A stretch of DNA of 64,000 nucleotides from Catenovulum maritimum (GTDB taxonomy: Bacteria; Pseudomonadota; Gammaproteobacteria; Enterobacterales; Alteromonadaceae), in the NCBI RefSeq assembly GCF_001050375.1, contig NZ_KQ130500.1, forward strand, positions 19,358 through 83,357, written 5' to 3'. Positions 1-8,774 of this stretch are shown here, one piece after another. How positions within the stretch are numbered: the first letter of the stretch is position 1; each line of letters starts with the position of its first letter. Below the pieces are notes generated by a model, which was not told where the DNA came from, did not search any database, and saw nothing but the letters and a program-made list of their open reading frames with translations. The position numbers and the translations under genes were made by a program.

Positions 1-2227
1 GCTGCTGGGCTTTATCTTCAAGTCTTGATGTCAGCTGAGCGGTTTCAGTGTCATTGGCTTGAATTTGTGTTTGCTGATAACGCATTTGTTTATTAGCTAA
101 CTCTAATTCATCAGCCAATTTATCTAATTTTTGCTGCGAAATGACGAATGCGTTTTGCTGCTTCTGGCTGAGCTGATGCGTTTTCTCATGTTGAGCTTTT
201 GCTTGTAAAAATTGAGTTTCCGCCAATTCTAATGCCGCCACTATTTCCCGAGCTTGGTTTTGCGCTTTGTCTAGTTTAGATTTATTCACTAACACTGCAT
301 TATCTTGCTTAGCTGGGAAATAAGACCAAACCTGACTGCGCCAATGGCCATTTTGTTCAATCATAGAATCGAATATATCAGGGTTAGAGTTTTGCGCTTC
401 TGTCGTTATTTCAATTCGATTTAATAACTGGATGATAGCAGCTGGCGCATCCACTTTTTCCGCTAAGCTATTTGCAACTTTATCGACAGGTGTTTGGCTC
501 TTACCTTGATTGAACAAAGTGAGCTCAAAATCAGGCATACTCAGCTGTAACCCAATTGCTTGGTTTATCACATAAGCTGCAGGCCATTGCTTTAAAACCG
601 TGTTAACGGCAAGTTCCCAACCTGCTTGTATTTTGATATCGTCATATAAATTTTTATATTCAGCTATCTGATTTTGTTGAAACCAAGTTTGCAGTTTAGT
701 GTCATCTAATTGAGTTTGGTTTTCTATTAGCGTTTGTAAGCTAGTTATTCTGGCATGACAGTTTTGTAAATCTGCTCTAAGTCCATCTCTGGTTTGCTCT
801 CTTTCACACCATGCTTGATAATCAACTTGTAGTTGATTTTTCGTCGATGCAACATGTTTCTGTAACTCTTCGCATCGAGTCTTCTCCTGACTCGATTTCG
901 CTGTAATTTGTTGAATATCGCCACTGTATTTAACCTGTCTAAGCTCTATGCCTTGTTGCTTTAATTGATGAAGTTTTTGGGTATCTTGCGTAATGCTTTG
1001 CCGACAGTTTTCTGCCTGTAATTGTATGTTTTGCTGCTGGTTTTTAGTTTGATAATATTGTTGTGAGTTTGATTCAAAGGCTTCACTTGCTTGATTAAAC
1101 TCAATCTCACCTTGTTCGAGTTGCTGTTCTACCTCGTCTAACTGCAAGCTAATTTGTTCTATTTCAGGGGTAATGCGACTCAACTTGTCAGTTTGTTCGG
1201 TATTTTGCTGTGTTTGTTGTTTAACCTGTGCTGTTAATTCAGTCAGGCTCTGATTCAACTTATCGAGTTCTAGATTTAGCTTAGTTTTTTCTACTTTTTG
1301 AAAAATCAGCTGTTGCTCAATTTTGGTAATTTCTTGCGCTAGTTTAAATTGGCTTTGATTAACCTGTTCTTGTTCAGTCGTTAACTCAGCTAAAGTTTGT
1401 TTATATTCTGTTTGTAATCTTTCATCGACGGATTGCTCACTAATCAGTTTATCTAAATTGAGCTGCTGCTGCTTGATTTGCTTGTCCAAAGTATCAACGA
1501 CACTTTGGTATTCAGACCAATTAAGTGCTAACAGTTCTGCTTTAAATTGCCTTTCATCAGCCCTGAGCGCTTTATATTTTTTTGCTGATTCAGCTTGGCG
1601 TTTCAAATTATCGATTTGGTTCGCTAACTCTGCGATGAGATCATCGAGCCTTTCTAAATTTTCACGTGTATGCCGAATTCGGATTTCGGTTTCTCGGCGA
1701 CGTTCTTTGTATTTTGAGATACCCGCGGCTTCTTCAATAAACAACCTGAGCTCATGTGGCTTAGATTCGATTAGCTTAGAGATCATGCCTTGCTCAATAA
1801 TAGCGTATGACCTTGGGCCTAACCCTGTGCCTAAAAATAATTCAGTAATGTCTTTTTTGCGACATTTATTATTATTGAGTAAATAGTGTGAAGTACCGTC
1901 TTTATTAACCGTTCGCTTTATCGATATTTCGTTATAACTAGTAAATTCACCACTAATGCGGCCTGAAGTGTTATCAAATACCAATTCGATGCTAGCTTGA
2001 GAAACAGGTTTACGCGCAGAAGAGCCATTAAAAATGACATCTGTCATAGCATCGCCGCGTAAATTTTTTGCTGAACTTTCGCCTAATACCCAGCGCACTG
2101 CATCTATAATATTAGATTTTCCACAACCATTTGGGCCAACAATAGACGTCATTTGTCCTGGGAATGGAACCGTCGTTGGGTCAACAAATGACTTAAAGCC
2201 AGCTAATTTTATTTGCTTTAATCGCAT
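1..2227 (-). CDS. smc: Chromosome partition protein SMC, N-terminal two thirds (cut by window edge)
   Basis: Translating the minus strand from the ATG at 2225-2227 gives an open frame of about 742 residues that runs off the left edge. It begins MRLKQIKLAGFKSF and has a Walker A motif GPNGCGKS at residues 31-38. A conserved ATPase head (RWVLGE, LGTGLGPRSYAIIEQG, FIEEAAGISKYKERR) follows, then a very long Gln/Glu/Lys-rich coiled coil, and a hinge-like region near residues 520-620. SMC proteins are about 1150-1190 residues, so the second coiled coil and the C-terminal signature/Walker B head lie outside the window. SMC is a homodimeric ATPase that loads on DNA with ScpA and ScpB to organise and segregate the chromosome. 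It is divergent from cysZ. Identity is very secure; only the C-terminus is unseen. Confidence 0.95.
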   Translation of the reverse strand, partial: MRLKQIKLAGFKSFVDPTTVPFPGQMTSIVGPNGCGKSNIIDAVRWVLGESSAKNLRGDAMTDVIFNGSSARKPVSQASIELVFDNTSGRISGEFTSYNEISIKRTVNKDGTSHYLLNNNKCRKKDITELFLGTGLGPRSYAIIEQGMISKLIESKPHELRLFIEEAAGISKYKERRRETEIRIRHTRENLERLDDLIAELANQIDNLKRQAESAKKYKALRADERQFKAELLALNWSEYQSVVDTLDKQIKQQQLNLDKLISEQSVDERLQTEYKQTLAELTTEQEQVNQSQFKLAQEITKIEQQLIFQKVEKTKLNLELDKLNQSLTELTAQVKQQTQQNTEQTDKLSRITPEIEQISLQLDEVEQQLEQGEIEFNQASEAFESNSQQYYQTKNQQQNIQLQAENCRQSITQDTQKLHQLKQQGIELRQVKYSGDIQQITAKSSQEKTRCEELQKHVASTKNQLQVDYQAWCEREQTRDGLRADLQNCHARITSLQTLIENQTQLDDTKLQTWFQQNQIAEYKNLYDDIKIQAGWELAVNTVLKQWPAAYVINQAIGLQLSMPDFELTLFNQGKSQTPVDKVANSLAEKVDAPAAIIQLLNRIEITTEAQNSNPDIFDSMIEQNGHWRSQVWSYFPAKQDNAVLVNKSKLDKAQNQAREIVAALELAETQFLQAKAQHEKTHQLSQKQQNAFVISQQKLDKLADELELANKQMRYQQTQIQANDTETAQLTSRLEDKAQQ

Positions 2228-2353
2228 TAAACAGTATGGTTGGGTACTTCAAGAAAATAGTAGACGCAACATACCAAAACAAGCGCCTAAGAACAAACGA
2301 CTTCATAGATTTGTCGCATATTTTAGCGATTTTAAACAAATAAGATTTTTTTC

Positions 2354-3070
2354 ATGGGTATAGAGTATTTATTTAGAGGTTTTGGCCTTTTAAACCAAAA
2401 AGGCATACGCAAGTATGTTTACCTACCAATTTTACTAAATGTTATTTTGCTCAGTGTCAGTTTTTACTGGCTCTATCAGGAATTAAGTGGGCTAAAAGCA
2501 TTTTTAGAAGGTTTTTTTCCAAGCTACCTATCTTGGCTTGCTGACATTTTATTTCCTTTATCTTTAATTGGTGTGATGTTTTTCTTTTCGTTGGTTTTTA
2601 CCAGCATTAATAATTTTATTGCTGCACCATTTAATGGCCTACTCGCGAGTAAAATAGAACAGATGCATTTGTCTGAAGCTGAACAGGCAAAAATCCCTCA
2701 ATTTAAATTATCCGAAGAAGTTGGCAGAGCCTTAACTCGTGAGTGGCAAAAAATGGTTTATTACATTCCACGAGCCTTATTCTTTTTTGTCTTATTTATG
2801 ACGATTCCAATTGTCGGCCAGTTGCTCTGGCTTGGCTTTATCGCTTGGATGATGGCGGTTCAGTATTGTGATTATAGTTACGATAACAACGGTATCAGTT
2901 TTATTGAGATGAAAAACGAATTGTGGCGACACAAAGCCGATTGCTTTAGTTTTGGTTTTATCGTCAGTTTTTTAACTATGTTACCAATAATCAACTTAAT
3001 CATAGCACCTGCTGCGGTTTGTGGTTCGAGTTTACTTTGGGTCGAAAAACATAGACAGAGTTATTTTTAA
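2354..3070 (+). CDS. cysZ: Sulfate transporter CysZ
   Basis: This 238-residue inner-membrane protein matches CysZ (EI24 family), which imports sulfate for cysteine synthesis. It starts MGIEYLFRGFGLLNQKGIRK, the usual CysZ opening. Hydrophobic segments lie at about residues 24-42, 67-92, 138-165 and 205-228, with the family phrases FIAAPFNGLLASKIEQ and YCDYSYDNNGISF. Length is typical (about 250). The gene is divergent from smc with about 125 bp between them. In many gammaproteobacteria cysZ sits near zipA and ligA; here smc takes that position. No strong Shine-Dalgarno precedes the ATG. A 12-bp perfect inverted repeat overlaps the stop codon. Confidence 0.92.
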   Translation: MGIEYLFRGFGLLNQKGIRKYVYLPILLNVILLSVSFYWLYQELSGLKAFLEGFFPSYLSWLADILFPLSLIGVMFFFSLVFTSINNFIAAPFNGLLASKIEQMHLSEAEQAKIPQFKLSEEVGRALTREWQKMVYYIPRALFFFVLFMTIPIVGQLLWLGFIAWMMAVQYCDYSYDNNGISFIEMKNELWRHKADCFSFGFIVSFLTMLPIINLIIAPAAVCGSSLLWVEKHRQSYF

Positions 3071-3083
3071 CAAAAATAACTCT
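3057..3083 (+). terminator. Inverted repeat overlapping the cysZ stop codon
   Basis: AGAGTTATTTTT (3057-3068) and AAAAATAACTCT (3072-3083) form a perfect 12-bp stem with a 3-nt loop. The stem is AT-rich and lacks a clear following T tract, so it is only a possible weak terminator or mRNA-stabilising hairpin for cysZ. Confidence 0.4.
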
Positions 3084-3254
3084 AAATAAAGTAGGAATTT
3101 TAAATTTAAATCAATTTTAATCACTTTATATCAGGAAATGACGAATTAAAGCTTGTAATGAGAGCTTAAATTGTATAAAAATAGTTCAGCTTAATATTAT
3201 TGTCATAATCATTAGGTTAAATGGAGAGAAATCTTAATACAAAAGGAGGCCAAA

Positions 3255-3389
3255 ATGGCTGTACAAAGAAGAAGGTTGAATAGCACAAGCTGTCGTAGAA
3301 AACATTTATTAAAGAAAATTCATAATAAAGTAATCGGTCGACGTAAAAACTTTGCTAACCAACAAATGGAAGAAACAGTAACATTTTAG
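3255..3389 (+). CDS. Small basic protein, 44 residues, unknown
   Basis: A short frame starts at ATG 3255 and ends at TAG 3387-3389. It is preceded by an almost ideal Shine-Dalgarno, AAAGGAGG at 3242-3249, 5 nt before the start. The product begins MAVQRRRLNSTSCRRKH, carries about 14 Arg/Lys residues, one Cys, and an acidic tail (MEETVTF). I recognise no family. The strong ribosome site and strongly basic composition argue for a real small protein, possibly binding nucleic acid or the ribosome. It stands alone in the 380-bp gap between cysZ and tadA. A chance ORF remains possible. Confidence 0.55.
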   Translation: MAVQRRRLNSTSCRRKHLLKKIHNKVIGRRKNFANQQMEETVTF

Positions 3390-3451
3390 GTTACTTGGTT
3401 TCTTCACCCTTTCCCCGTTTCAAATCTAGTTAAACACCACAAGTAAACTCT

Positions 3452-3943
3452 TTAACTATCTTGCTTTTTAGATTTTTTCAACGCTTTAATTTCTGCTCTT
3501 CTGCGTTTGAAGAAATTTGAGATAATTGCACCGCAATCGTCAGCTAGCACACCAGAGACCAATTCAAGTTGATGATTTAACTGTGGGTGTTGGATTAAAT
3601 TCATAATCGAGCCGCACGAGCCAGTCTTAAGGTCGTCAGCACCATATATCACACTATCTAACCGACTATGTACTAAAGCACCAGCACACATAGAGCACGG
3701 CTCAAGCGTGACGTATAAGCGGCAACCGACTAAACGATAATTCTGTAAAAATTGCCCTGCCCGCTGAATCACTTTGATTTCGGCATGACCTGTCGCATCA
3801 TGCTGAGTAATAGATTGATTATAGGCACTGGCGATTACAGTATCGTCTTTCACTATAATTGCACCTACTGGAATTTCATTTTCTGCTTCTGCCAAAGCCG
3901 CTTGTTCCAGTGCAAGCCTCATCCAATATTCATGGTCTTTCAT
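3452..3943 (-). CDS. tadA: tRNA-specific adenosine deaminase TadA
   Basis: This 163-residue cytosolic enzyme converts adenosine to inosine at the wobble position of tRNA-Arg(ACG). The zinc deaminase signature is complete: H53-A-E55 (catalytic Glu55) and P82-C83-S-M-C86. The amino end, YWMRLALEQAALAEAENEIPVGAIIV, is typical of the family, and the length is normal. The ATG at 3943 is chosen because homologues begin a few residues before the YWM motif. It lies 25 bp downstream of recJ on the same strand, so it is probably the last gene of a dsbC-recJ-tadA operon. Confidence 0.95.
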   Translation of the reverse strand: MKDHEYWMRLALEQAALAEAENEIPVGAIIVKDDTVIASAYNQSITQHDATGHAEIKVIQRAGQFLQNYRLVGCRLYVTLEPCSMCAGALVHSRLDSVIYGADDLKTGSCGSIMNLIQHPQLNHQLELVSGVLADDCGAIISNFFKRRRAEIKALKKSKKQDS

Positions 3944-3968
3944 GATCTAAGTTCAATGTAAGTAAGCG

Positions 3969-5672
3969 TTAACTAGCAGTATGTATCATTAATTGCACAG
4001 AGGTTTTACCTCTAAAAGTATTTGTATCTAAACTAAAAGCCGCGTGCATAGTTTGGCTTTTACCTAGCTGCCACAAATCAGGATTATAGTTAAACCAAAT
4101 AGCATCAAACACTTCACCACTGGCATGCTGAAGTACTAATTTTAAATGTTTGTCTTTTAGCAGCCTTTCTTGCGCGACTTTAAATTCATCATCGAAAATA
4201 GGGGCTTCAAAACATTGACCCCAAGGCATGGCTTGCTTTAATAAATTCGCAATTTCTATACTATATTCGTCAGCTTGTAATGCGCCATCAGTTAACACTT
4301 TATTCGTTAAAGCGTCAGCTTGTATCAGTTTCTCAACCGTATTATCAAATATTTGTTTAAACCTATCTAAATTAGATTTATGTATACTTAAACCAGCTGC
4401 CATCGCATGGCCACCAAATTTAATGATTAAATCTGGATTTTGCGTGTGCATTTGCTCTAACGCATCACGGATGTGAAAACCTTTGATAGAGCGACACGAG
4501 CCTTTTAAAATATCGTCGTTATCTTCAGCAAAAATGACAGTTGGGCGGTGAAACCTTTCTTTAATTCGTCCAGCTAAGATACCAATAACACCTTGATGCC
4601 AATCGTCTTTATATAAGCATATGCCAAAAGGTATTTGCTTAAAGCTAAGTGATTCCATTTCGGCAACCGCTTCTACCTGCATACTATGTTCTATCTCTCG
4701 ACGTTCTCGATTTAAGCCATCCAACCGAGCCGCTAATCGCATTGCCTCTGAGTAATTTTCAGCCATTAAACAGCTTATACCAACTGTCATATCATCAAGC
4801 CGGCCAGCCGCGTTTAATCTAGGTCCAAGCGCAAAGGCAAGATCGGAAGAAACTAAAGCTCGATGCGATTTTTCCGCAACATCTAATAAAGCCTTAATAC
4901 CAGGACGACAAACCCCTTTTCGAATGCGATTAATGCCTTGTTGAACCAAAATTCGATTCACATTATCCAAAGCGACAACATCAGCAACCGTGCCTAATGC
5001 CACTAAATCCAATAGCTCAGCAACATTAGGTATCGCTAATTTTGCTTGCGCAAAATAGTCAATGTCGCGGCAAAACTTCCTAAGTGCAAGGATTAAATAG
5101 AATGCAACACCAACGCCAGCTATGTTCTTGCTTGGAAAATCACAGCCATTTTGGTTAGGATTGACAATGGCATCTGCTTTTGGCGTAACGTTACCGGGTA
5201 AATGATGATCGGTAATAATCACTTCCAAACCTAAAGACTTAGCGCGATTTACGCCATCAATACAGGCGATACCGTTATCAACTGTAACTAATACCTCTGC
5301 TCCATATTCAACCGCCATATCAACCAAGGGAACAGACAAGCCATAACCAAAATCAAATCGATTCGGTACTAGATAATCAAGATTTTTCGCACCAAAGCTT
5401 TTTAAAGCCGTCAACATTAAAGCCGTGCTGGTCGCACCATCGGCATCAAAATCACCAATAATAAAAATTTTCTTATTTTGAATAATAGCACTATGCAACA
5501 GCTCAACCGCTTCGGGTAAGCCTTTTAAACTTGGCTCAGGTAAGCCAGCTACAGAGAGATTTAAATCATCTGGTTGGGAAATACCGCGGTTAACTAAAAC
5601 ACGTTTTAAAACTGGGTGAAGGGTGTCAGGCAAAACGCCTGACTGCTCAATCAGGCGTCGCTCAATTTGCAT
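3969..5672 (-). CDS. recJ: Single-stranded-DNA-specific exonuclease RecJ
   Basis: RecJ is a 5'-3' single-strand DNA exonuclease used in recombination and mismatch repair. The 567-residue product has the DHH phosphoesterase motifs: D74-F-D-A-D78-G (motif I), D155-H-H157 (DHH), GPRLNAAGR at about 273-281, and the DHHA1 motif GGHAMAAG at about 410-417. A C-terminal OB-like domain follows. Length matches E. coli RecJ (577). The start lies 1 bp after the dsbC stop, so the two are translationally coupled; a dsbC-recJ pair is conserved in gammaproteobacteria. Confidence 0.97.
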   Translation of the reverse strand: MQIERRLIEQSGVLPDTLHPVLKRVLVNRGISQPDDLNLSVAGLPEPSLKGLPEAVELLHSAIIQNKKIFIIGDFDADGATSTALMLTALKSFGAKNLDYLVPNRFDFGYGLSVPLVDMAVEYGAEVLVTVDNGIACIDGVNRAKSLGLEVIITDHHLPGNVTPKADAIVNPNQNGCDFPSKNIAGVGVAFYLILALRKFCRDIDYFAQAKLAIPNVAELLDLVALGTVADVVALDNVNRILVQQGINRIRKGVCRPGIKALLDVAEKSHRALVSSDLAFALGPRLNAAGRLDDMTVGISCLMAENYSEAMRLAARLDGLNRERREIEHSMQVEAVAEMESLSFKQIPFGICLYKDDWHQGVIGILAGRIKERFHRPTVIFAEDNDDILKGSCRSIKGFHIRDALEQMHTQNPDLIIKFGGHAMAAGLSIHKSNLDRFKQIFDNTVEKLIQADALTNKVLTDGALQADEYSIEIANLLKQAMPWGQCFEAPIFDDEFKVAQERLLKDKHLKLVLQHASGEVFDAIWFNYNPDLWQLGKSQTMHAAFSLDTNTFRGKTSVQLMIHTAS

Positions 5673-5673
5673 A

Positions 5674-6384
5674 TTAAACGCCTTGTAATGCTGACAACAT
5701 ATCTGCAGGCGGTCTATAGCCAGGAATTAGCACGCCATTTTCTAACATAATGGCTGGTGTACCTGTTACCCCAGATTGGGCACCAAATTCGTATTGCTCT
5801 TTAATATCATTAGCACAAGTTTTTGCCGTTAAACGACCACCAGCTTTACCTGTATCCATTGCTTTTTTCGGGCTATCAGCACACCAGATACTCACCATAT
5901 CATTATAAGATTGGCTAGCAATACCACCTCGAGGGAAAGCTAAATAACGAACTGTGATACCTAAATCGTTATAACCCTGCATTTCATTATGCAATTTACG
6001 ACAGTAGCCACAAGTAATATCGGTAAATACATTGATTACGTATTTTTCATTCTTCGCTTTGTATTCAATCGTCGAGCCGCTGAATTTATCTAAGTCTTCT
6101 TTTCTGTGTTTGGCTAACACTAACTCTGACTCATTCACTAAGCCTTTCTTTAAATTAAATAAGCTGCCATGAAATAAATACTCACCATCTTCACTGACAT
6201 AAAATAATCCTTTACTCGTCATGACTTGCAACATGTTGTTAATCGGAGAAGCTTCAATCGACTTAACACTCAGTCCCATCATATCTAGTTGGGCTTTAAT
6301 CGCCGTATGATTTTTATCCGCTGCGAAAAGATTCAGACTTAATACTGAACTACATAAAATGAATAGTTTTAACTTATTTAACAT
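5674..6384 (-). CDS. dsbC: Periplasmic protein-disulfide isomerase DsbC
   Basis: This 236-residue periplasmic thioredoxin-fold isomerase shuffles wrong disulfides. A signal peptide spans residues 1-21 or 22 (cleavage near LFA-A). An N-terminal dimerisation domain (about 25-85) is followed by the catalytic domain with the active-site C125-G-Y-C128 motif. The cis-proline loop TGTP is at 207-210, and a second Cys pair lies at C168 and C190. Length matches E. coli DsbC (236). It is the first gene of the apparent dsbC-recJ-tadA operon and is divergent from the cupin-like gene at 6646. Confidence 0.96.
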   Translation of the reverse strand: MLNKLKLFILCSSVLSLNLFAADKNHTAIKAQLDMMGLSVKSIEASPINNMLQVMTSKGLFYVSEDGEYLFHGSLFNLKKGLVNESELVLAKHRKEDLDKFSGSTIEYKAKNEKYVINVFTDITCGYCRKLHNEMQGYNDLGITVRYLAFPRGGIASQSYNDMVSIWCADSPKKAMDTGKAGGRLTAKTCANDIKEQYEFGAQSGVTGTPAIMLENGVLIPGYRPPADMLSALQGV

Positions 6385-6622
6385 ATTACTTTATCTCAAT
6401 AATTATGGATGCTTTGTTGTCTGAATATAGACCGACCTTAAGTCATAAAAGTTACAGGTTAAGAAAAGTGATTGCAATCTTAAACTGTATTTATGCGCTT
6501 ATATAATGGAAAAATAACCCTATACCCCAGCTGCTTGAAACACCCTGTGGCTAAAATACAAACAAGTTTATTTAAACTCAGAGCTAGAAAAATTAAACCT
6601 AACTAGGTATCATTCTCATATT

Positions 6623-6635
6623 GTCAACAGTCAAC
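6623..6635 (+). promoter_or_regulatory. GTYAACARTYAAC motif, copy upstream of the cupin-like gene
   Basis: GTCAACAGTCAAC lies 10 bp before the start codon at 6646. The same 13-base pattern (GTYAACARTYAAC) occurs twice in front of the TonB receptor at 45257, at 45396-45408 and 45769-45781. Placement this close to the start would suit a repressor or an overlap with the ribosome site. Regulatory function is inferred. Confidence 0.4.
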
Positions 6636-6645
6636 AAGATATTGT

Positions 6646-7689
6646 ATGTTTGTTTCTACATGGAAGAATGTAACACCTAAAATATTTAATCAAGAAATCA
6701 TTCCATTGCACGAACCTGCCATCATAAAAGGCGGAATAAAAAATTGGCCACTTTGGCAGCATGCTAATAAAAGCCAAGATGATTTAATTAAGTATCTAGA
6801 TAAGCGCCTAAATTCGAATACAAAAACAGTCGCAACCTTTGAAGCAAACTGTAACGAAAATGGAAGGTACTTTTTTGGCAATGCACAAAACGACACCAAT
6901 TTTATAAAAATTCAAGAGCCTTTACGTGAAGCCTTACAAAGGATTTTACTTAACGGAAAAGATATAAAAACAGATAAAACTGCTTATGTCGGTGGTGAAT
7001 TAATTAAACCGCATTTCCCTTCATTTGATTTGGATCATCCTCTCGAATTTTTATTAAACAACTCGGAGATGGAACCTCGAATCTGGGTTGGGAATTCAGC
7101 GACCATTTCCACACACTTAGATTTAACAGACAACATTGCTTGTGTTGTTTCAGGTAAGCGAACTTTTACTTTTTTCCCAATAGAACAAATCGAAAATTTA
7201 TACCCAGCCCCTTTCAACCAAACGATTGCGGGTGCACCTATGAGTTTAGTCGATATAGATAACCCAGACTTTGAGAAGCACCCTAAATATAAAGAGGCGC
7301 TTAAACACGCAAAAATAGCAGAGTTAGAAGCTGGCGACGCGTTATTTGTACCTAACCTTTGGTGGCATAATGTCAGGTCTCAGGGCGATTTTTGTTTAAT
7401 GATTAATTATTTTTGGAACGCCAATCCTAATAAACTAGAGTGTCCTTTAAACTCGCTACTACATGGCCTTTATACAATATCTCACTTGCCAGCTAAAGAA
7501 AGGCAACAATGGCAATCCCTCTTCAATTATTTTGTTTTTAAAGAACAAGGTGAACCTATGGGGCATGTTGAAGATAAAGGTATTTTTAGTGAAATAACGC
7601 CTGATCACGCTTACGATCTTAGAGATTTAATGATGTGTAACATGGGATTTAAGTTAGATGGTGTCATGAGAGGAAAATATTCTAAATAG
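6646..7689 (+). CDS. Cupin-like (cupin_8/JmjC-type) Fe(II)/2-oxoglutarate oxygenase
   Basis: This 347-residue cytosolic protein has the cupin_8 layout. An N-terminal 'HEPAIIKGGIKNWP' strand is typical of the family. The metal-binding facial triad H157-L-D159 (in STHLDL) is followed by H241 (in NLWWHNVRS). After the cupin comes a helical C-terminal part of about 90 residues. Such proteins hydroxylate protein side chains or small molecules. In Alteromonadales and Xanthomonadales they are often found with TonB receptors, SapC and tryptophan-halogenase-like proteins; here it stands alone but shares an upstream motif with that cluster at 37-45 kb. The substrate is unknown. Confidence 0.82.
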   Translation: MFVSTWKNVTPKIFNQEIIPLHEPAIIKGGIKNWPLWQHANKSQDDLIKYLDKRLNSNTKTVATFEANCNENGRYFFGNAQNDTNFIKIQEPLREALQRILLNGKDIKTDKTAYVGGELIKPHFPSFDLDHPLEFLLNNSEMEPRIWVGNSATISTHLDLTDNIACVVSGKRTFTFFPIEQIENLYPAPFNQTIAGAPMSLVDIDNPDFEKHPKYKEALKHAKIAELEAGDALFVPNLWWHNVRSQGDFCLMINYFWNANPNKLECPLNSLLHGLYTISHLPAKERQQWQSLFNYFVFKEQGEPMGHVEDKGIFSEITPDHAYDLRDLMMCNMGFKLDGVMRGKYSK

Positions 7690-8051
7690 CAGGACTTAAT
7701 TAACTTAAGTGGAATAGCGTCAATCCAATTAACATATTACTTTTAGCTAAACTCCAACTGTGACCTTCAGTGTCATTAGAAGACACTAACTTTGTTAAAT
7801 TTGCCAAGCAAAAGTGTTTCCAGACAGTCCAACCTCAGCATAAATAGCCAGTTATATTCAATACTGACAAATACCAAGTACATAAATTAACAATATATAA
7901 GCACCGATACTATTCATAACTTAAAAAAAAACAGTATAATCATGCGAAATTACACTTAACACATAATAAATGCTATATTTTAATATTACTATAACATTTA
8001 ACAAAAATGAGTAATTGTATTAATCATAATGCATAAATTTATGAGGTAAAA
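7690..8051. other. Gene-free region upstream of the GntR regulator
   Basis: This AT-rich 360 bp contains no convincing ORF. It holds an operator-like site at 7981-7995. A good Shine-Dalgarno (GAGG, 8043-8046) precedes the regulator gene. Confidence 0.6.
7981..7995 (-). promoter_or_regulatory. Candidate FadR-type operator in front of the GntR gene
   Basis: Read on the minus strand the site is GTTATAGTAATATTA. It differs by one position from TnGTnnnACnA, the operator form known for the FadR subfamily of GntR regulators. It lies 57 bp upstream of the regulator start, so autoregulation is plausible. Related sites occur at about 15034, 15121, 15143, 24645 and 25350. Confidence 0.45.
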
Positions 8052-8774
8052 ATGTTAGAAAACAAAAGAACAATTAATAAGAGAAACCTCTATGGCCAAG
8101 TTGCAAATACGCTTGGTGAAAGAATTGTTTGCGGTTTTTATACGCAAGGGATGAACTTGCCTCAAGAAGCTAAAATAATGGAAGAGTTCGACATTTCTCG
8201 AACAGCATTACGTGAAGCGTTTAAATTACTGTCAGCTAAAGGGTTAATTGAGTCAAAGCCGAAAACAGGTACTAAAGTAAGCGCCAAAAGATTTTGGAAC
8301 ATGCTAGATCCTGACGTCTTAAACTGGTGCTTCGAAAGCAGTATGGGCAAGGAAGTGTTAGAAGATTTATTTCAACTTCGCCAAGCAATTGAGCCACGTG
8401 CGGCTTTATTAGCAGCCAAGAATGCAACTGACGAAGAAATTGCAAAAATAGGTGAAGCTTACGAACAAATGGAAGCTGCTGAATATGGTACAAGAGACAC
8501 ACTGCTCTCTGATGTAATGTTCCATCAGTCTATTTTAGCGGCCTCTGGTAACTCTCTAATGGATTCGTTTGGCACTATGCTGGCTGAAGCGCTATATCGT
8601 TCATTTGAAATTACGACAAATAGAGGTGAAGAATATTGGAAAGCATCACTTCCTATGCATAAAGCGGTTTACTTAGGTATAAAATCAAGAAGCCCTGAAC
8701 GAGCTAATTTTGAAATGCTATCTTTACTAAATGTAACAGACGAAGGTGCAAAACAAGCAATTAGCCAAGGCTAA
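8052..8774 (+). CDS. GntR-family transcriptional regulator, FadR/FCD type
   Basis: This 240-residue repressor-like protein has an N-terminal winged helix at residues 10-78 (LYGQVANTLGERIVCG, SRTALREAFKLLSAKGLIESKPKTGTKV). A C-terminal FCD ligand-binding domain runs from about 90 to 230. In it, the helix with D159 and H163 (DVMFHQ) and a later His would bind metal or ligand acid groups. The closest general type is DgoR-like regulators of sugar-acid or sugar genes. Its 3' end overlaps the convergent symporter gene by 4 bp. Position at the edge of the arabinan locus and matching operator-like sites in that locus suggest it is the local regulator, which is an inference. Confidence 0.88.
   Translation: MLENKRTINKRNLYGQVANTLGERIVCGFYTQGMNLPQEAKIMEEFDISRTALREAFKLLSAKGLIESKPKTGTKVSAKRFWNMLDPDVLNWCFESSMGKEVLEDLFQLRQAIEPRAALLAAKNATDEEIAKIGEAYEQMEAAEYGTRDTLLSDVMFHQSILAASGNSLMDSFGTMLAEALYRSFEITTNRGEEYWKASLPMHKAVYLGIKSRSPERANFEMLSLLNVTDEGAKQAISQG

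Noticed and set aside
1458..1886. Open plus-strand frame of 142 codons opposite smc
   Set aside because: It is antisense to the conserved SMC ATPase head and coiled coil, has no ribosome site, and its Ser/Leu-rich composition is what antisense of a coiled coil gives.
2034..2363. Plus-strand frame of 109 codons across the smc start
   Set aside because: It overlaps the Walker A region of smc on the opposite strand and runs into cysZ; no family features.
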